Shown one piece after another: positions 49,644-58,059 of a DNA stretch of 64,000 nucleotides. The notes beneath the pieces are model-generated. The model was given only the letters and a program-made list of their open reading frames with translations, ran no database searches and had not been told where the DNA came from. Position 1 is the first letter of the stretch. Each line of letters starts with the position of its first letter. The DNA comes from Bacteroidota bacterium (GTDB taxonomy: Bacteria > Bacteroidota > Bacteroidia > M30B66). A program made the position numbers and the translations under genes. The DNA lies in NCBI GenBank assembly GCA_027483445.1, contig JAIXUS010000045.1:175270-239269 (forward strand), read 5' to 3'.

Positions 49644-51058
49644 GCCATCACCTCAGCTGCATACTCTTTTGCCTCTTCCACATAGGGGTGCGCCACGATG
49701 CTTGGATCCAGCCCAACCCAACCATCTTCACGCCAATGGATGTCCAGGCTACCGTCCCTGAAGTCCACTCGCTCGATGAGCAGCTGGGCAACGCGCTGCT
49801 GCTCTGCCGGGAACAACTGCTTCCAGACATCGGCAATCCTGCGCATCGACACCACCACCTGGTCCTCTTGAAGATCGGCTCCGGCACTGTGCTGCAGGCA
49901 TGACCGCCAGACACCAATCAATGCCTCCGGCTCCATCAGCGCCAGTTCGATCTGGCTCAACACTGCGGCCTCAATCTCGGCAGCTGGAAGCGCACCGATG
50001 CTTTTCCCGTTTCCATCCTGCGTTGCACCTGCGCTGCGTCTTTTTTCCAAGTACGGTACGTAGTACCGATACATGCGGCCATTCTTTTTCTTGGTGTAGT
50101 GATGGATCATGCGCTGCCCATCGGGTGCAAACAACAAACCGCCCAACAGCGCTGGGTACTCGTCTCTGCGCTCTCTGGGGCCTTGCTTTCGCTTGTTGAC
50201 GAATGCTTGCACGCCATCCCACAACTCCTGCGAAATGATGCTGGTGTGCTGCGCCGGGAAGTACTCGCCCTTGTGATTGATCTCACCAAGGTACAGGCGA
50301 TTGCGTAGCAGAAAAAATAGGTAGTGCTGATCAATGGGTCGGCCCGCACGGTGCTGGCCGGATTGAGTGACCCAAGATTTTGTGCTGTGACCTTCGACAT
50401 CTAACTCACGCACAAGGCGCGCGGCTGACCCGTGCTCTGCGTACCGACGGAAGATGTCCTGAACCAAGCTCGCCTCTCGCTCGTTGACTATCAGTTTGCG
50501 GTCGACCACGTCGTAACCCAGTGGGGGTGTGCCGCCCATCCACATTCCCTTGGCTTTGCTGGCTGCGATCTTGTCCCGAATGCGCTCGCCCGTGACCTCG
50601 CGTTCAAACTGCGCAAAGGACAACAGGATGTTGAGCGTCAACCGCCCCATCGAAGTGGTCGTGTTGAATTGCTGTGTGACCGAGACAAACGATACGTTGT
50701 TGCGATCGAACACCTCAACCAGCTTCGCAAAGTCTGGCAGACTGCGCGTAAGTCGATCGATCTTGTAGACCACCACCACATCAATTTTTCTGGCCTCAAT
50801 GTCAGCCATCAGGCGCTTGAGTCCAGGGCGATCAATATTGCCGCCAGAGAATCCACCATCATCGTAGGTGTCGTCCAGCGCCAGCCAACCTTCATGACGT
50901 TGGCTGCTCACAAATGCAAGACCTGCATCGCGCTGTGCCTCCAGGCTGTTGTACTCCTGGTCCAAACCTTCGTCGGTCGACTTGCGTGTGTAGATGGCGC
51001 ATCGCTTTTTGGTGATGAACGAGAGTGTGCTTGCCACTGCTGTGCGGGAGGTTCTCAT
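49640..51058 (-). CDS. Large serine recombinase (integrase), element B
   Basis: A 472-aa homologue of the element A enzyme: CAIYTRKSTDEG with nucleophile Ser, VYKIDRLTRS, SFAQFEREVTGERIRDKI and YAEHGSAARLVREL. The start at 51058 (MRTSRTA) overlaps the DUF2924 stop by 4 bp; a longer in-frame extension lies inside DUF2924. Divergence from A is greatest in the C-terminal DNA-binding third, so the two enzymes may recognise different att sites. Confidence 0.93.
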   Translation of the reverse strand: MRTSRTAVASTLSFITKKRCAIYTRKSTDEGLDQEYNSLEAQRDAGLAFVSSQRHEGWLALDDTYDDGGFSGGNIDRPGLKRLMADIEARKIDVVVVYKIDRLTRSLPDFAKLVEVFDRNNVSFVSVTQQFNTTTSMGRLTLNILLSFAQFEREVTGERIRDKIAASKAKGMWMGGTPPLGYDVVDRKLIVNEREASLVQDIFRRYAEHGSAARLVRELDVEGHSTKSWVTQSGQHRAGRPIDQHYLFFLLRNRLYLGEINHKGEYFPAQHTSIISQELWDGVQAFVNKRKQGPRERRDEYPALLGGLLFAPDGQRMIHHYTKKKNGRMYRYYVPYLEKRRSAGATQDGNGKSIGALPAAEIEAAVLSQIELALMEPEALIGVWRSCLQHSAGADLQEDQVVVSMRRIADVWKQLFPAEQQRVAQLLIERVDFRDGSLDIHWREDGWVGLDPSIVAHPYVEEAKEYAAEVMA

Positions 51059-51522
51059 GCGGCCTCCTTCTTGGTGGACTTCAATCCAAAGAACGCAGGA
51101 CCCGACCACGGACACCCCGCGATCAATCGAGCGATCGCCGACAAGCTCTTAAACCGCTGGCCACGGTATTCGAAGTCGCGCACCCCACGCACGACCACCT
51201 TGTGCTCTTGATCATCAAAGAAGCGGCTGAGCATAGTGCCGGGAAGAAGGCGATCTGCGTCACCTTGCAATCGCTTGGGAAGTAAACCTGTTTCGCCGAT
51301 TTCCTCCAGCTTTCTACGGGTGGTCGGCTTGAGAGAGCCAAAGGCCTTCTCTTGGATCTTGTAGGCAAGGCGGGATTCCAACCAGGTGCGATGGTGGTGC
51401 TGTGGGCGTTCATCAAAATGCGCGTCCCACATAGCCCAGATGTTCTGCATGGGCAGGTGCGGAAGCTGCGCGACTTGCGCCGCAATGGATACCGCTTTTG
51501 ATTGTTGTGCGTGTGTCGTCAT
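51055..51522 (-). CDS. DUF2924 protein (B)
   Basis: A 155-aa homologue of 19456-19920: QNIWAMWDAHFDERPQHHH, RTWLESRLAYKIQEKAFG, FKSLSAIARLIAG and CPWSGPAFFGL. The MTTHA start at 51522 matches element A. Confidence 0.9.
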   Translation of the reverse strand: MTTHAQQSKAVSIAAQVAQLPHLPMQNIWAMWDAHFDERPQHHHRTWLESRLAYKIQEKAFGSLKPTTRRKLEEIGETGLLPKRLQGDADRLLPGTMLSRFFDDQEHKVVVRGVRDFEYRGQRFKSLSAIARLIAGCPWSGPAFFGLKSTKKEAA

Positions 51523-51536
51523 GTGCAAACTCCTTC

Positions 51537-51746
51537 TTAGTGATCGGTGTTTGCATTCACGCTCTTCTGGCCAGCGAAGCCAAGTGAAACCTTCCTACTG
51601 TCGCGAATAGGTGAAGGTTTCTGCGTAGATGATTCAGCTTCGCGCAGTCGCAGCAGGGCCACTGCGATTAGATCGACGACTTCTTGTTGCGGGTGTCGAG
51701 GGCCCGCGCTAGCCCTGAAATTAGAGATTTGTTCGTTGTTGTGCAT
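51537..51746 (-). CDS. Small protein of the DUF2924-recombinase operon (B)
   Basis: A 69-aa homologue of 19223-19459 (QQEVVDLIAVALLRLREAE; KVSLGFAGQKSVNANTDH). It lies 14 bp before DUF2924. Its conservation in both elements supports it as a real gene; function unknown. Confidence 0.65.
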   Translation of the reverse strand: MHNNEQISNFRASAGPRHPQQEVVDLIAVALLRLREAESSTQKPSPIRDSRKVSLGFAGQKSVNANTDH

Positions 51747-51895
51747 GGTCAGCGTTCCAGTAGAAAACGCTTCTCATGCTATGGGTCAAGGTCACTTCGC
51801 GTAACGTGTTTGGACCAACATGCTCGTAGATGAGCAAAGTACACCTATTGCACTCGCTCACTGTCACGGCCACCAGGACACGCCCTGTTCAGAAC

Positions 51896-52504
51896 TCAAG
51901 CCGCCAACACAAGTAACTCTGAACTCAACAGCAATTCGTCGGCGAACCTGCGCAGCATTCGAAAATGATTGTCTTCCATCCGTATGGTTGTGGTCTGGCC
52001 ATCCGCGTTAGTTTGCGTCTTAGTCCAGAAGGCTGTTTGAAGGGCTTGCAGCTTTTCGTCAGGCTCATCCACATGAGCGCCACCGTCTTTGTTGGCAGCT
52101 GACAGAACGACATCTTTCCGGGTGTACACGACTTTGTCGCGAATAAAGACGGGCTGCGCCCACCATTCGACGCAACTAACCGTTGGCATCCCGTCTGGCA
52201 CGGGAGAGTACTCAATGGAGCTGCCGATCACCATGCCCGCCAGGCACTCTCCAAAATCAAGTTCTGCAAGAAGATTCTCTGGAATTTCTTTGGCCGTGGT
52301 GATCAGCTTTAAAGATTCTTTCTGACCCATTTGATTCAGCAACGAATTGCTGAATTTCGTGTCGTGGAGCAAGACACGGATAGCTACGCCGATGCGCAAT
52401 GCTTCCTCTGAGTGACCTGCATCGTATGCAGAGGCAGAGTTTCGGATGAAGTCCAGTTGACGCCTCAGTTGCTTGACCAATTCGGGGGGAGGTTTCTGCA
52501 TCAC
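51896..52504 (-). CDS. Hypothetical 202-aa protein, element B only
   Basis: A soluble protein with an N-terminal helical region (LVKQLRRQLDFIRNSASAYD, EEALRIGVAIRVLLHDT) and a mixed C-terminus (TTIRMEDNHFRMLRRFADELL). It recalls hypothetical cargo proteins of mobile elements, and no function can be assigned. It occupies the gap between ImmA and the recombinase operon, which in element A holds no comparable gene. Confidence 0.75.
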   Translation of the reverse strand: MMQKPPPELVKQLRRQLDFIRNSASAYDAGHSEEALRIGVAIRVLLHDTKFSNSLLNQMGQKESLKLITTAKEIPENLLAELDFGECLAGMVIGSSIEYSPVPDGMPTVSCVEWWAQPVFIRDKVVYTRKDVVLSAANKDGGAHVDEPDEKLQALQTAFWTKTQTNADGQTTTIRMEDNHFRMLRRFADELLLSSELLVLAA

Positions 52505-52677
52505 TGAAACGCGTAATCAATAAAAGTTAGGGTGGTGGTGTCACACCGTTGCGAAGTATGTAGCCTCGGCACAGTCGGCCTTTACCCTATATAGCCATTC
52601 GACCCATCGCTGGGCTAGTCACTGGCGCAGAGGTATTTGGGGCCGCTGCATGAGACACCACCGAGATCATGATATGC

Positions 52678-53607
52678 CTATTTTCTAATCGGCATCTGAC
52701 CGCTTGATGTGAACTGATCGAAGCTGTCGAAACTCTCTTGATCCTTCCAGGAGTTATCCCACCTGCGCGGTTCAGCCTCTTCAAGGATCAACAACGTCAG
52801 CACGCGATCACGACTGCCGTAGCTGTGTTTGAACTCCTGCAGCTTCATGTAGGGCTGTTCGCCAACGCACCAAACAGCAGCAGACATGTCGATCCCATTC
52901 CACTCCTGCGCGATGGACTCATCTGCTGCAACGGTATCGCGCAGAGGCTCAGCAGGATCACTCAGCCTTCGAATGCGGGTGTTGCTCAGCACAGCACTGC
53001 GGCTACGCCATTCGTACTTGAGAAAGCCGTTGTCCCAGTGCAGCAAGATCGCACGCTTCTCCGTGAACTTGATGAAGCGGATGCATAAGGCCTCGAACGA
53101 CACGCCGAATGTTTTGGCCAAGCCACTGAGCAAGTAAAGGTCAACGTCTTGACTGGTGATGCGATCACGCAGGACATCGCCAGGCATCAATAGATTGCTG
53201 GCAAATTCATCTGCCTCACGCTCGATGACACCTGCGCTTTCCAAGCTGAGATGCACAGCGGCCTTGTCGCAGTTGAATGTGCGTCGCTTGGCTCGGTGCA
53301 GCACGAAGTGTCCGAGCTCATGCGCGATCGTGAATCGCCGACGCTCCGAGCTTGAATCTTCATTGACGAAGATGCCCCACTCAGTTGGATCGTCTGGGTT
53401 GCAAACTAGCATCCCCTCAGAGCTTTTGATTGGGGATGCCATAGGCGGCTTGATGATCTTCACGCCTTCGCCGTAAGGCGTTCCAGGCAGCCCCTCTCGA
53501 ACCATGTCGAGATCGGTGAATGCAGCCGCCTCTCCGCTGGCCACACGAATCCATCGCAGGATTGTGTTGGCCGCTTTGCTTGGGGTCAGTTGAGCACTGT
53601 CACTCAA
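52678..53607 (-). CDS. ImmA/IrrE-type metallopeptidase, element B
   Basis: A 309-aa homologue of 18105-19061 with FTIAHELGHFVLHR zinc site, READEFASNLLMPGDVL helix and a variable C-terminal domain ending FTSSGQMPIRK. It overlaps the XRE stop by 4 bp. Probable anti-repressor protease for the neighbouring XRE protein. Confidence 0.9.
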   Translation of the reverse strand: MSDSAQLTPSKAANTILRWIRVASGEAAAFTDLDMVREGLPGTPYGEGVKIIKPPMASPIKSSEGMLVCNPDDPTEWGIFVNEDSSSERRRFTIAHELGHFVLHRAKRRTFNCDKAAVHLSLESAGVIEREADEFASNLLMPGDVLRDRITSQDVDLYLLSGLAKTFGVSFEALCIRFIKFTEKRAILLHWDNGFLKYEWRSRSAVLSNTRIRRLSDPAEPLRDTVAADESIAQEWNGIDMSAAVWCVGEQPYMKLQEFKHSYGSRDRVLTLLILEEAEPRRWDNSWKDQESFDSFDQFTSSGQMPIRK

Positions 53608-53951
53608 CTCTTAGTTTCCTCTTGCCCCGCCGTTGGGAACATCAATTTGAGGGCTTGCTGGTAGCGCTGCTTTTCTTCTTCCGTCATGCCTGCGTACTGA
53701 CGAAAAAATGCCACGTCTTCAACAGAGGCCTGTGGCACTTGCTCATTGGTTTCGTTCATGAGGTCCTCCATCGTGACCCCCAGAACCTTGGCCAGCAGGT
53801 TAATTCGTTCTGCGGAAGGCCGTTGGCCCTCCTTCATCTCTAGTTCCCAGATGTACGCCTTGGTACAGCCAACTGCGTCAGCCACTTGCTGCAACGTCAG
53901 CTTTTTGGCCTCTCGCAAACGTCGTAACCGCGCTCCTAAGGTCGATGCCAT
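53604..53951 (-). CDS. XRE-family repressor, element B
   Basis: A 115-aa homologue of 17782-18108: RLRRLREAKKLTLQQVADAVGCTKAYIWELE (HTH, by pattern) and a helical tail (VAFFRQYAGMTEEEKQRYQQAL). Divergent from the two-gene module, as in element A. Confidence 0.9.
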   Translation of the reverse strand: MASTLGARLRRLREAKKLTLQQVADAVGCTKAYIWELEMKEGQRPSAERINLLAKVLGVTMEDLMNETNEQVPQASVEDVAFFRQYAGMTEEEKQRYQQALKLMFPTAGQEETKS

Positions 53952-54167
53952 GGAAAAGCTCCTGTCTGAATCAAGTCAACCTTAAAGTATAGCACTGAGA
54001 TACATAAGTACCCGGATGTTCTACGTAGTTTGACAAGCGGAAATAAGCGGGACACAATTACGCTGTATCTCGCCACTTTACTTTGATGGGATATTTGTTT
54101 ACCACCCGTCGGCCAGCGCCAGCATCCCCTGCACGCAGAACACCGACATTTCACAAGGACCAAGAAA
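53952..54167. promoter_or_regulatory. Divergent control region of element B
   Basis: An AT-rich region between XRE (-) and the two-gene module (+). GAGATACA (53997-54004) and TGTATCTC (54064-54071) are perfect inverted half-sites 59 bp apart, one near each gene start, and are candidate XRE operators. CAAGGA precedes the + strand ATG. Confidence 0.55.
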
Positions 54168-55412
54168 ATGAAAAAAACCTTTGTCGATGTGCTGCTTGAG
54201 CTGCCCGTAGACACCACTTTGCAGACCTTTTTGGCGGCCAGTGGCTTGCCTTTGCCCGATGACCTATCCTGGTCGGATGGCCAAGATGTCACCCAGACTG
54301 TGATCGAGGCCATCCGGTCTTGGCCCGACGAAATTGCCCGAGACGCACTCATTGCCAAACTCATGGCAAGCGTTGGACTGGGGGATGCGGCGGGCAAACA
54401 GGCGATGTTTCAGGTGGCCCAAAAAGACGGTTCTGCTCTGATGGAGCTGGTCGCCAGCCAAAGTGACATCCATCGCTCGTTCTGGCTTTACGTGAACCAC
54501 CCCGAGCTGTTTGATCTTGCCGGGGATGTGGACTTTTTCGAGCGCCATGGCACCCAGGCACAACAGAACGATCTGGGCGTCAAACGCAAGCCAAACACCT
54601 CCGAAGCCGCCATGCTCGGTATGCGCCAGTCCATCTCGGCGTTCTATCAACGGGAGTTGCAATGCGGCGATGGCAGCGTGGCCTACGTGCTGGAGCGCTC
54701 CCCCGATGTCTATCTGCTGACGGTCCACGTCAAAGACTTGGCGATGCTGCGCTTGGAGTTTGAAGGCTCGAACCTGACCCGTCGCGTCGGCAATCCCAAC
54801 ATTCACATGGTGCTGGAGTATTCAGCCAAGACCGGCGTCGCACGCACCTTGGTCAAGGGCGGGGTCAAGTACCACACCATGATGTTGGAGGCATTCGCCG
54901 AACATCTGCTGGGCACCAAGGTCGATGCCCACCGCATCAAACCACCCACTCTTGACTTGTCTGCGTTGCGGCTGGGTTTCGATGTGCCCCAGGCGCTGAC
55001 CACCGACGGGTTCATGGCGCTGCAAGTCAAAACCCTCACGCTGCTCAGCCCCCACGGCGACCTCAAGGTCGAATGCACAGCAACCGCGTCAAGCGACCAG
55101 CAGTGCGTGACTGAGTTGATCGCCGAGTCCTTCCCCAACGAAAACCCGCTCAAGCGCAACTGGCAGATCAACTCGGCGCACATCAACCTGTACTACCCAC
55201 CCGAGCCAGGCAAGATGCGATCGAAGGTCATCACCATCGAGATCACCCGCAAAGGCCGACTGAACCTTCACAAGTTCGACGCCAAGATGCAGGCACAACT
55301 CGAAGGCTACCTGGTTGCCCTCGGCATTCTGGGTGCCGATCAAACGCTGAGCGCCAACGAGCAGCAACCCGGTGAAGACGCCTTCCAGGCCGAACCCGCG
55401 TACCAAGAGTGA
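54168..55412 (+). CDS. Uncharacterised about 410-aa protein, gene 1 of two-gene module (element B)
   Basis: A 414-aa soluble protein, distant homologue of 16280-17515. Helical N-terminal part (ALMELVASQSDIHRSFWLYVNHPELFDLAGD), then a beta/alpha C-terminal part with RSPDVYLLTVHVKDLAMLRLEF, a KYHTMMLEAFAEHLLGTKV helix and INLYYPPEPGKMRSKVITIEITRKGRLN. No catalytic motif recognised. It is encoded divergently from XRE-ImmA and is followed by its zinc-ribbon partner with overlap, exactly as in element A. Confidence 0.75.
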   Translation: MKKTFVDVLLELPVDTTLQTFLAASGLPLPDDLSWSDGQDVTQTVIEAIRSWPDEIARDALIAKLMASVGLGDAAGKQAMFQVAQKDGSALMELVASQSDIHRSFWLYVNHPELFDLAGDVDFFERHGTQAQQNDLGVKRKPNTSEAAMLGMRQSISAFYQRELQCGDGSVAYVLERSPDVYLLTVHVKDLAMLRLEFEGSNLTRRVGNPNIHMVLEYSAKTGVARTLVKGGVKYHTMMLEAFAEHLLGTKVDAHRIKPPTLDLSALRLGFDVPQALTTDGFMALQVKTLTLLSPHGDLKVECTATASSDQQCVTELIAESFPNENPLKRNWQINSAHINLYYPPEPGKMRSKVITIEITRKGRLNLHKFDAKMQAQLEGYLVALGILGADQTLSANEQQPGEDAFQAEPAYQE

Positions 55413-56356
55413 GCATGAACTCACATCATGCTTGGTCGTTGGTGTGTCGCTTGTTCGCTGAGGGAACGCACGTCCACCGCTGGGCGTTGTCCCCTCACGA
55501 GATGGCTGCATGCACCTTGCTCGGCTCTGCCATAAAGCCTGCGCCCGTCAATCAGCAATACGCACTTTGCCCATACTGCAACTTGCATCGTGGGCAGGTC
55601 GTTGCTGATGGCAAGGGAGGCAGACTTTGCCAATGCCCTGAATGCGGTCCGGTCCAGCTTGAGCCACAGGACCTGGCAGCCGTCATGCTCAACGAGGATT
55701 GGTTGCGTCAAAAATTGCGCATGGCAATGGAGATCAACAGCCGCGATGGAATCGATCAAGTCAGTCCTGGCGTCTGGCGACTAGGCGATGCGCGACAAGG
55801 ACCAGTCATTCTGGCTCGCAACTTGTCCGGCCTGGTTCACGCACCGGCGACCCTTGATGCGCTGCGAGTCAATGCCTCTCGGTTGCGGGTGATCACGCCC
55901 AAACCTATCGACCAGACCGCACACCCATTTGCCGTTGACATAGATTGGCTGCCACTTCAGGAGCGGTTCGCCTTTTACGGCGGCGGAATCTCATTTATTG
56001 CCCCACAGGGCCAACGCCCCACAGAAACGCAACGTGAGCCCGCCAAACCGGTTTACGGCCCCTTTGCTGACGACTTCCGCTCAGTGCTACTGCCAGAGTT
56101 CGGCCACATCGCACTTACAGATGCTCAAGCATCCGTGTTCGGTTCTCTCTGGTCATTCAAGGGAGAGCCAACGCGTGGAGAACGAATCATGGCCAAGGCA
56201 GGACTTGAAAGCGACAAGCCGATCGATGTATTCAAGGTGAAGTCCCGTGACAAAGGCAAGCTTGGTGTCGATCGCCCCCTGCTGGCTTACAGGGCGCTTG
56301 TGGTCACACAGCGCCGACAAGGTCTTTATGCGATGCCCTGCGCTTCAGGGCAATAA
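55409..56356 (+). CDS. Uncharacterised zinc-ribbon protein, gene 2 of two-gene module (element B)
   Basis: A 315-aa counterpart of 15313-16287: CPYCNLHRG and CPECGP zinc knuckles (about residues 49-77), a middle domain, and a C-terminal winged-helix-like segment (LTDAQASVFGSLWSFKGEP, RGERIMAKAGL). The GTG at 55409 gives a GTGA overlap with gene 1; ATG at 55415 is an alternative start. Zinc ribbon plus winged helix suggests nucleic-acid binding. Confidence 0.75.
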   Translation: MSMNSHHAWSLVCRLFAEGTHVHRWALSPHEMAACTLLGSAIKPAPVNQQYALCPYCNLHRGQVVADGKGGRLCQCPECGPVQLEPQDLAAVMLNEDWLRQKLRMAMEINSRDGIDQVSPGVWRLGDARQGPVILARNLSGLVHAPATLDALRVNASRLRVITPKPIDQTAHPFAVDIDWLPLQERFAFYGGGISFIAPQGQRPTETQREPAKPVYGPFADDFRSVLLPEFGHIALTDAQASVFGSLWSFKGEPTRGERIMAKAGLESDKPIDVFKVKSRDKGKLGVDRPLLAYRALVVTQRRQGLYAMPCASGQ

Positions 56357-56517
56357 CCTCTAGGACTTGAACTATGGCAACGAAAGATCAGATCAACAAA
56401 GCTTGGGACAACGCAGACAAAATGCGCGGCAAGGATCCGGACCTGTACCGCAAGGACCCGTACGGGAATCCGATGTACTGACCTTGCCCCTGTTCCGTGT
56501 AGTTCTTAGCCCAACGA

Positions 56518-57387
56518 TTACGCGGCCTTTTTACGCTGTGCCTCGTACCAGCGTTGCTCGAACTGCATCGGGCTGAGATAGCCCAGCGACGAATGCAGCC
56601 TGCGGTGATTGTAGAAAGCCATCCAGTCCATCACAGCCTGCCTGGCCTGCTCTCTGGTGGCGAACTTGTGCCCGTGCACGCTGGCAGTCTTCAGTCGACC
56701 CCAGAAGCTCTCGGTCGGCGCGTTGTCCCAGCAGTTCCCCTTTCTGCTCATCGATGAGCGCATGCCCCAGGCTCTCAAAGTGGCCTGGAACTCCCCGCTG
56801 CAATATTGACTGCCCCTGTCGCTGTGGAATATCAAGCCAGCCGCAGGCCGCCGACGCCACCACGCCATGGCCAATGCGTCCTTGACCAGGCTGGCTTGCA
56901 TGTGGGGTTGCAAGCTCCAGCCCACCACCTGGCGGCCAAACAGGTCGATGACAGCAGCCAGGTATAGCCAGCCCTCGTCGGTGGCGATGTAGGTGATGTC
57001 GCCACTCCAGAGCTGGTTGGGCGCCTCGGGGTTGAAGCGCCGCTGCACCATATCGGGCGCCACCGGCAAACTGTGCCTGCTGTCGGTGGTCACCACGAAC
57101 TTGCGTTTGGTCTTGGCCTTGATGCCGTGCTGTTTCATCAGCTTGCGCACCCTGTCTTTGCCCACCCGAATGCCCCGCGCCAGCAACTCCTTGTGCATGC
57201 GTGGCCAGCCATATTCGCCCTTGACTTCGGCGTGGATGGCACGGATGTGAGCCAACAGGGCCTCGTCGCTGTGGCGCCCGGACGGCCCACTGCGGCTGGC
57301 CTGGCGCCTGCGCAGCCAGTTGAAATACCCGCTGGCGCTGACTTCCAGCACATCGCAGGCCAGGCTGACCGGATACAGCCCTCTCAT
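56518..57387 (-). CDS. IS3-family transposase OrfB (DDE catalytic domain)
   Basis: A 289-aa integrase-fold transposase: HTH_21-type N-terminus (YGWPRMHKELLARGIRVGKDRVRKLM, by pattern), then the DDE residues in WSGDITYIATDEGW, FHSDRGSQY and the SFWGRLKTASV Glu. It is normally made as an OrfAB fusion by -1 frameshifting and overlaps orfA by 4 bp. Confidence 0.95.
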   Translation of the reverse strand: MRGLYPVSLACDVLEVSASGYFNWLRRRQASRSGPSGRHSDEALLAHIRAIHAEVKGEYGWPRMHKELLARGIRVGKDRVRKLMKQHGIKAKTKRKFVVTTDSRHSLPVAPDMVQRRFNPEAPNQLWSGDITYIATDEGWLYLAAVIDLFGRQVVGWSLQPHMQASLVKDALAMAWWRRRPAAGLIFHSDRGSQYCSGEFQATLRAWGMRSSMSRKGNCWDNAPTESFWGRLKTASVHGHKFATREQARQAVMDWMAFYNHRRLHSSLGYLSPMQFEQRWYEAQRKKAA

Positions 57388-57716
57388 TTGGTGAATCCAG
57401 GCGTACCCCGCAGCGTGTCCTGCGCGAAGTACGCCGCGGCTTTTTTTGCGATGTCGCGCTCCATCCTCAAGCGGGCGTTCTCTGCCCTCAGGCGGGCCAG
57501 TTCCATCTGCTCTGGGGACACCCTGGCAACCTTGTCATCAGCACCCGCCCCGCTCAAATCGCCCTTTGCAAACTGGCGAACCCAATTGCCCAGGGTGGCT
57601 TTGGGTATGCCCAAGACCTTGGCCACCACGGCAATGGCTTGGCCAGCCCGCACCTGGCGCACCGCCTCCATCTTGAACTCTTGCGTGTACTGCGCACGCA
57701 CCTGCTTGTGTGTCAT
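57384..57716 (-). CDS. IS3-family transposase OrfA (HTH and coiled coil)
   Basis: A 110-aa protein: HTH_Tnp_1 (QYTQEFKMEAVRQVRAGQAI, VLGIPKATLGNWVRQF) and a leucine-zipper-like MELARLRAENARLRMERDIAKK. A run of seven A residues on the coding strand (57441-57447) lies in the IAKKAAA codons and is the expected A6G-type slippery site that shifts ribosomes into orfB, which is in the -1 frame. Confidence 0.95.
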   Translation of the reverse strand: MTHKQVRAQYTQEFKMEAVRQVRAGQAIAVVAKVLGIPKATLGNWVRQFAKGDLSGAGADDKVARVSPEQMELARLRAENARLRMERDIAKKAAAYFAQDTLRGTPGFTK

Positions 57717-58059
57717 CTCTCAGCTCCTTGTCGATATTTTCAACAAGGCTAAGAGCTCCACTTTTCGGGGGCAACCTCATACCGCCACTCGCACGGCAAG
57801 AGCTCAGAAATGGGATGGGATGTTGATCACATCACCCCGAAATCACGGGGTGGCTCTGATGCGACCAAAAACCTACAAGCGCTGAACTCTTCCGTGAATC
57901 GCGGCAAGGGTGACTCACTTATCAAGAAGAGTCGCCACTCGAGTTGAAGCAGGCGACTGAGGGTACGGTCATCCGTGGCCGTCTCTAGTCGACCCAAAGC
58001 GGACATTTAGGAGCGAGCAATTCGGTTCCCAGATGCTTTCTTGATCGTAAAAAAGTCAC

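Larger units (their letters stand above)
56479..57779 (-). mobile_element. IS3-family insertion sequence, complete, 1301 bp
   Basis: Ends TGACCTTGCCCC (left) and, on the opposite strand, TGAGGTTGCCCCC (right) are imperfect terminal inverted repeats that extend about 33 bp to a shared CTTAGCC. It is flanked by a 3-bp direct duplication, TAC (56476-56478 and 57780-57782). It contains orfA and orfB on the minus strand with the usual -1 frameshift layout. Intact ends, intact genes and the perfect duplication point to a recent insertion. Confidence 0.93.
56374..57947 (+). pseudogene. HNH endonuclease-like gene interrupted by an IS3-family element
   Basis: The 5' part (ATG at 56374) encodes MATKDQINKAWDNADKMRGK and DPDLYRKDPYGNPMY, then enters the IS, where the IS end supplies TGA. 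After the IS (from 57783, once the TAC duplication is removed) the frame continues RHSHGKSSEMGWDVDHITPK, SRGGSDATKNLQALNSSVN and KGDSLIKKSRHSS, ending at 57947. Rejoined, it gives an intact protein of about 90 aa with the D-H-x2-P HNH core and N-x-Q-x-L helix. It lay just downstream of, and in line with, the two-gene module before the insertion. Confidence 0.9.

Noticed and set aside
15032..57947. A and B as a recent inverted duplication
   Set aside because: Homologous proteins differ widely (especially the two-gene module and repressors) and several slots carry unrelated genes, so they are separate members of one family.
14118..57947. Complete prophage
   Set aside because: No terminase, portal, capsid, tail, holin or classical lysis cassette was found on either strand.
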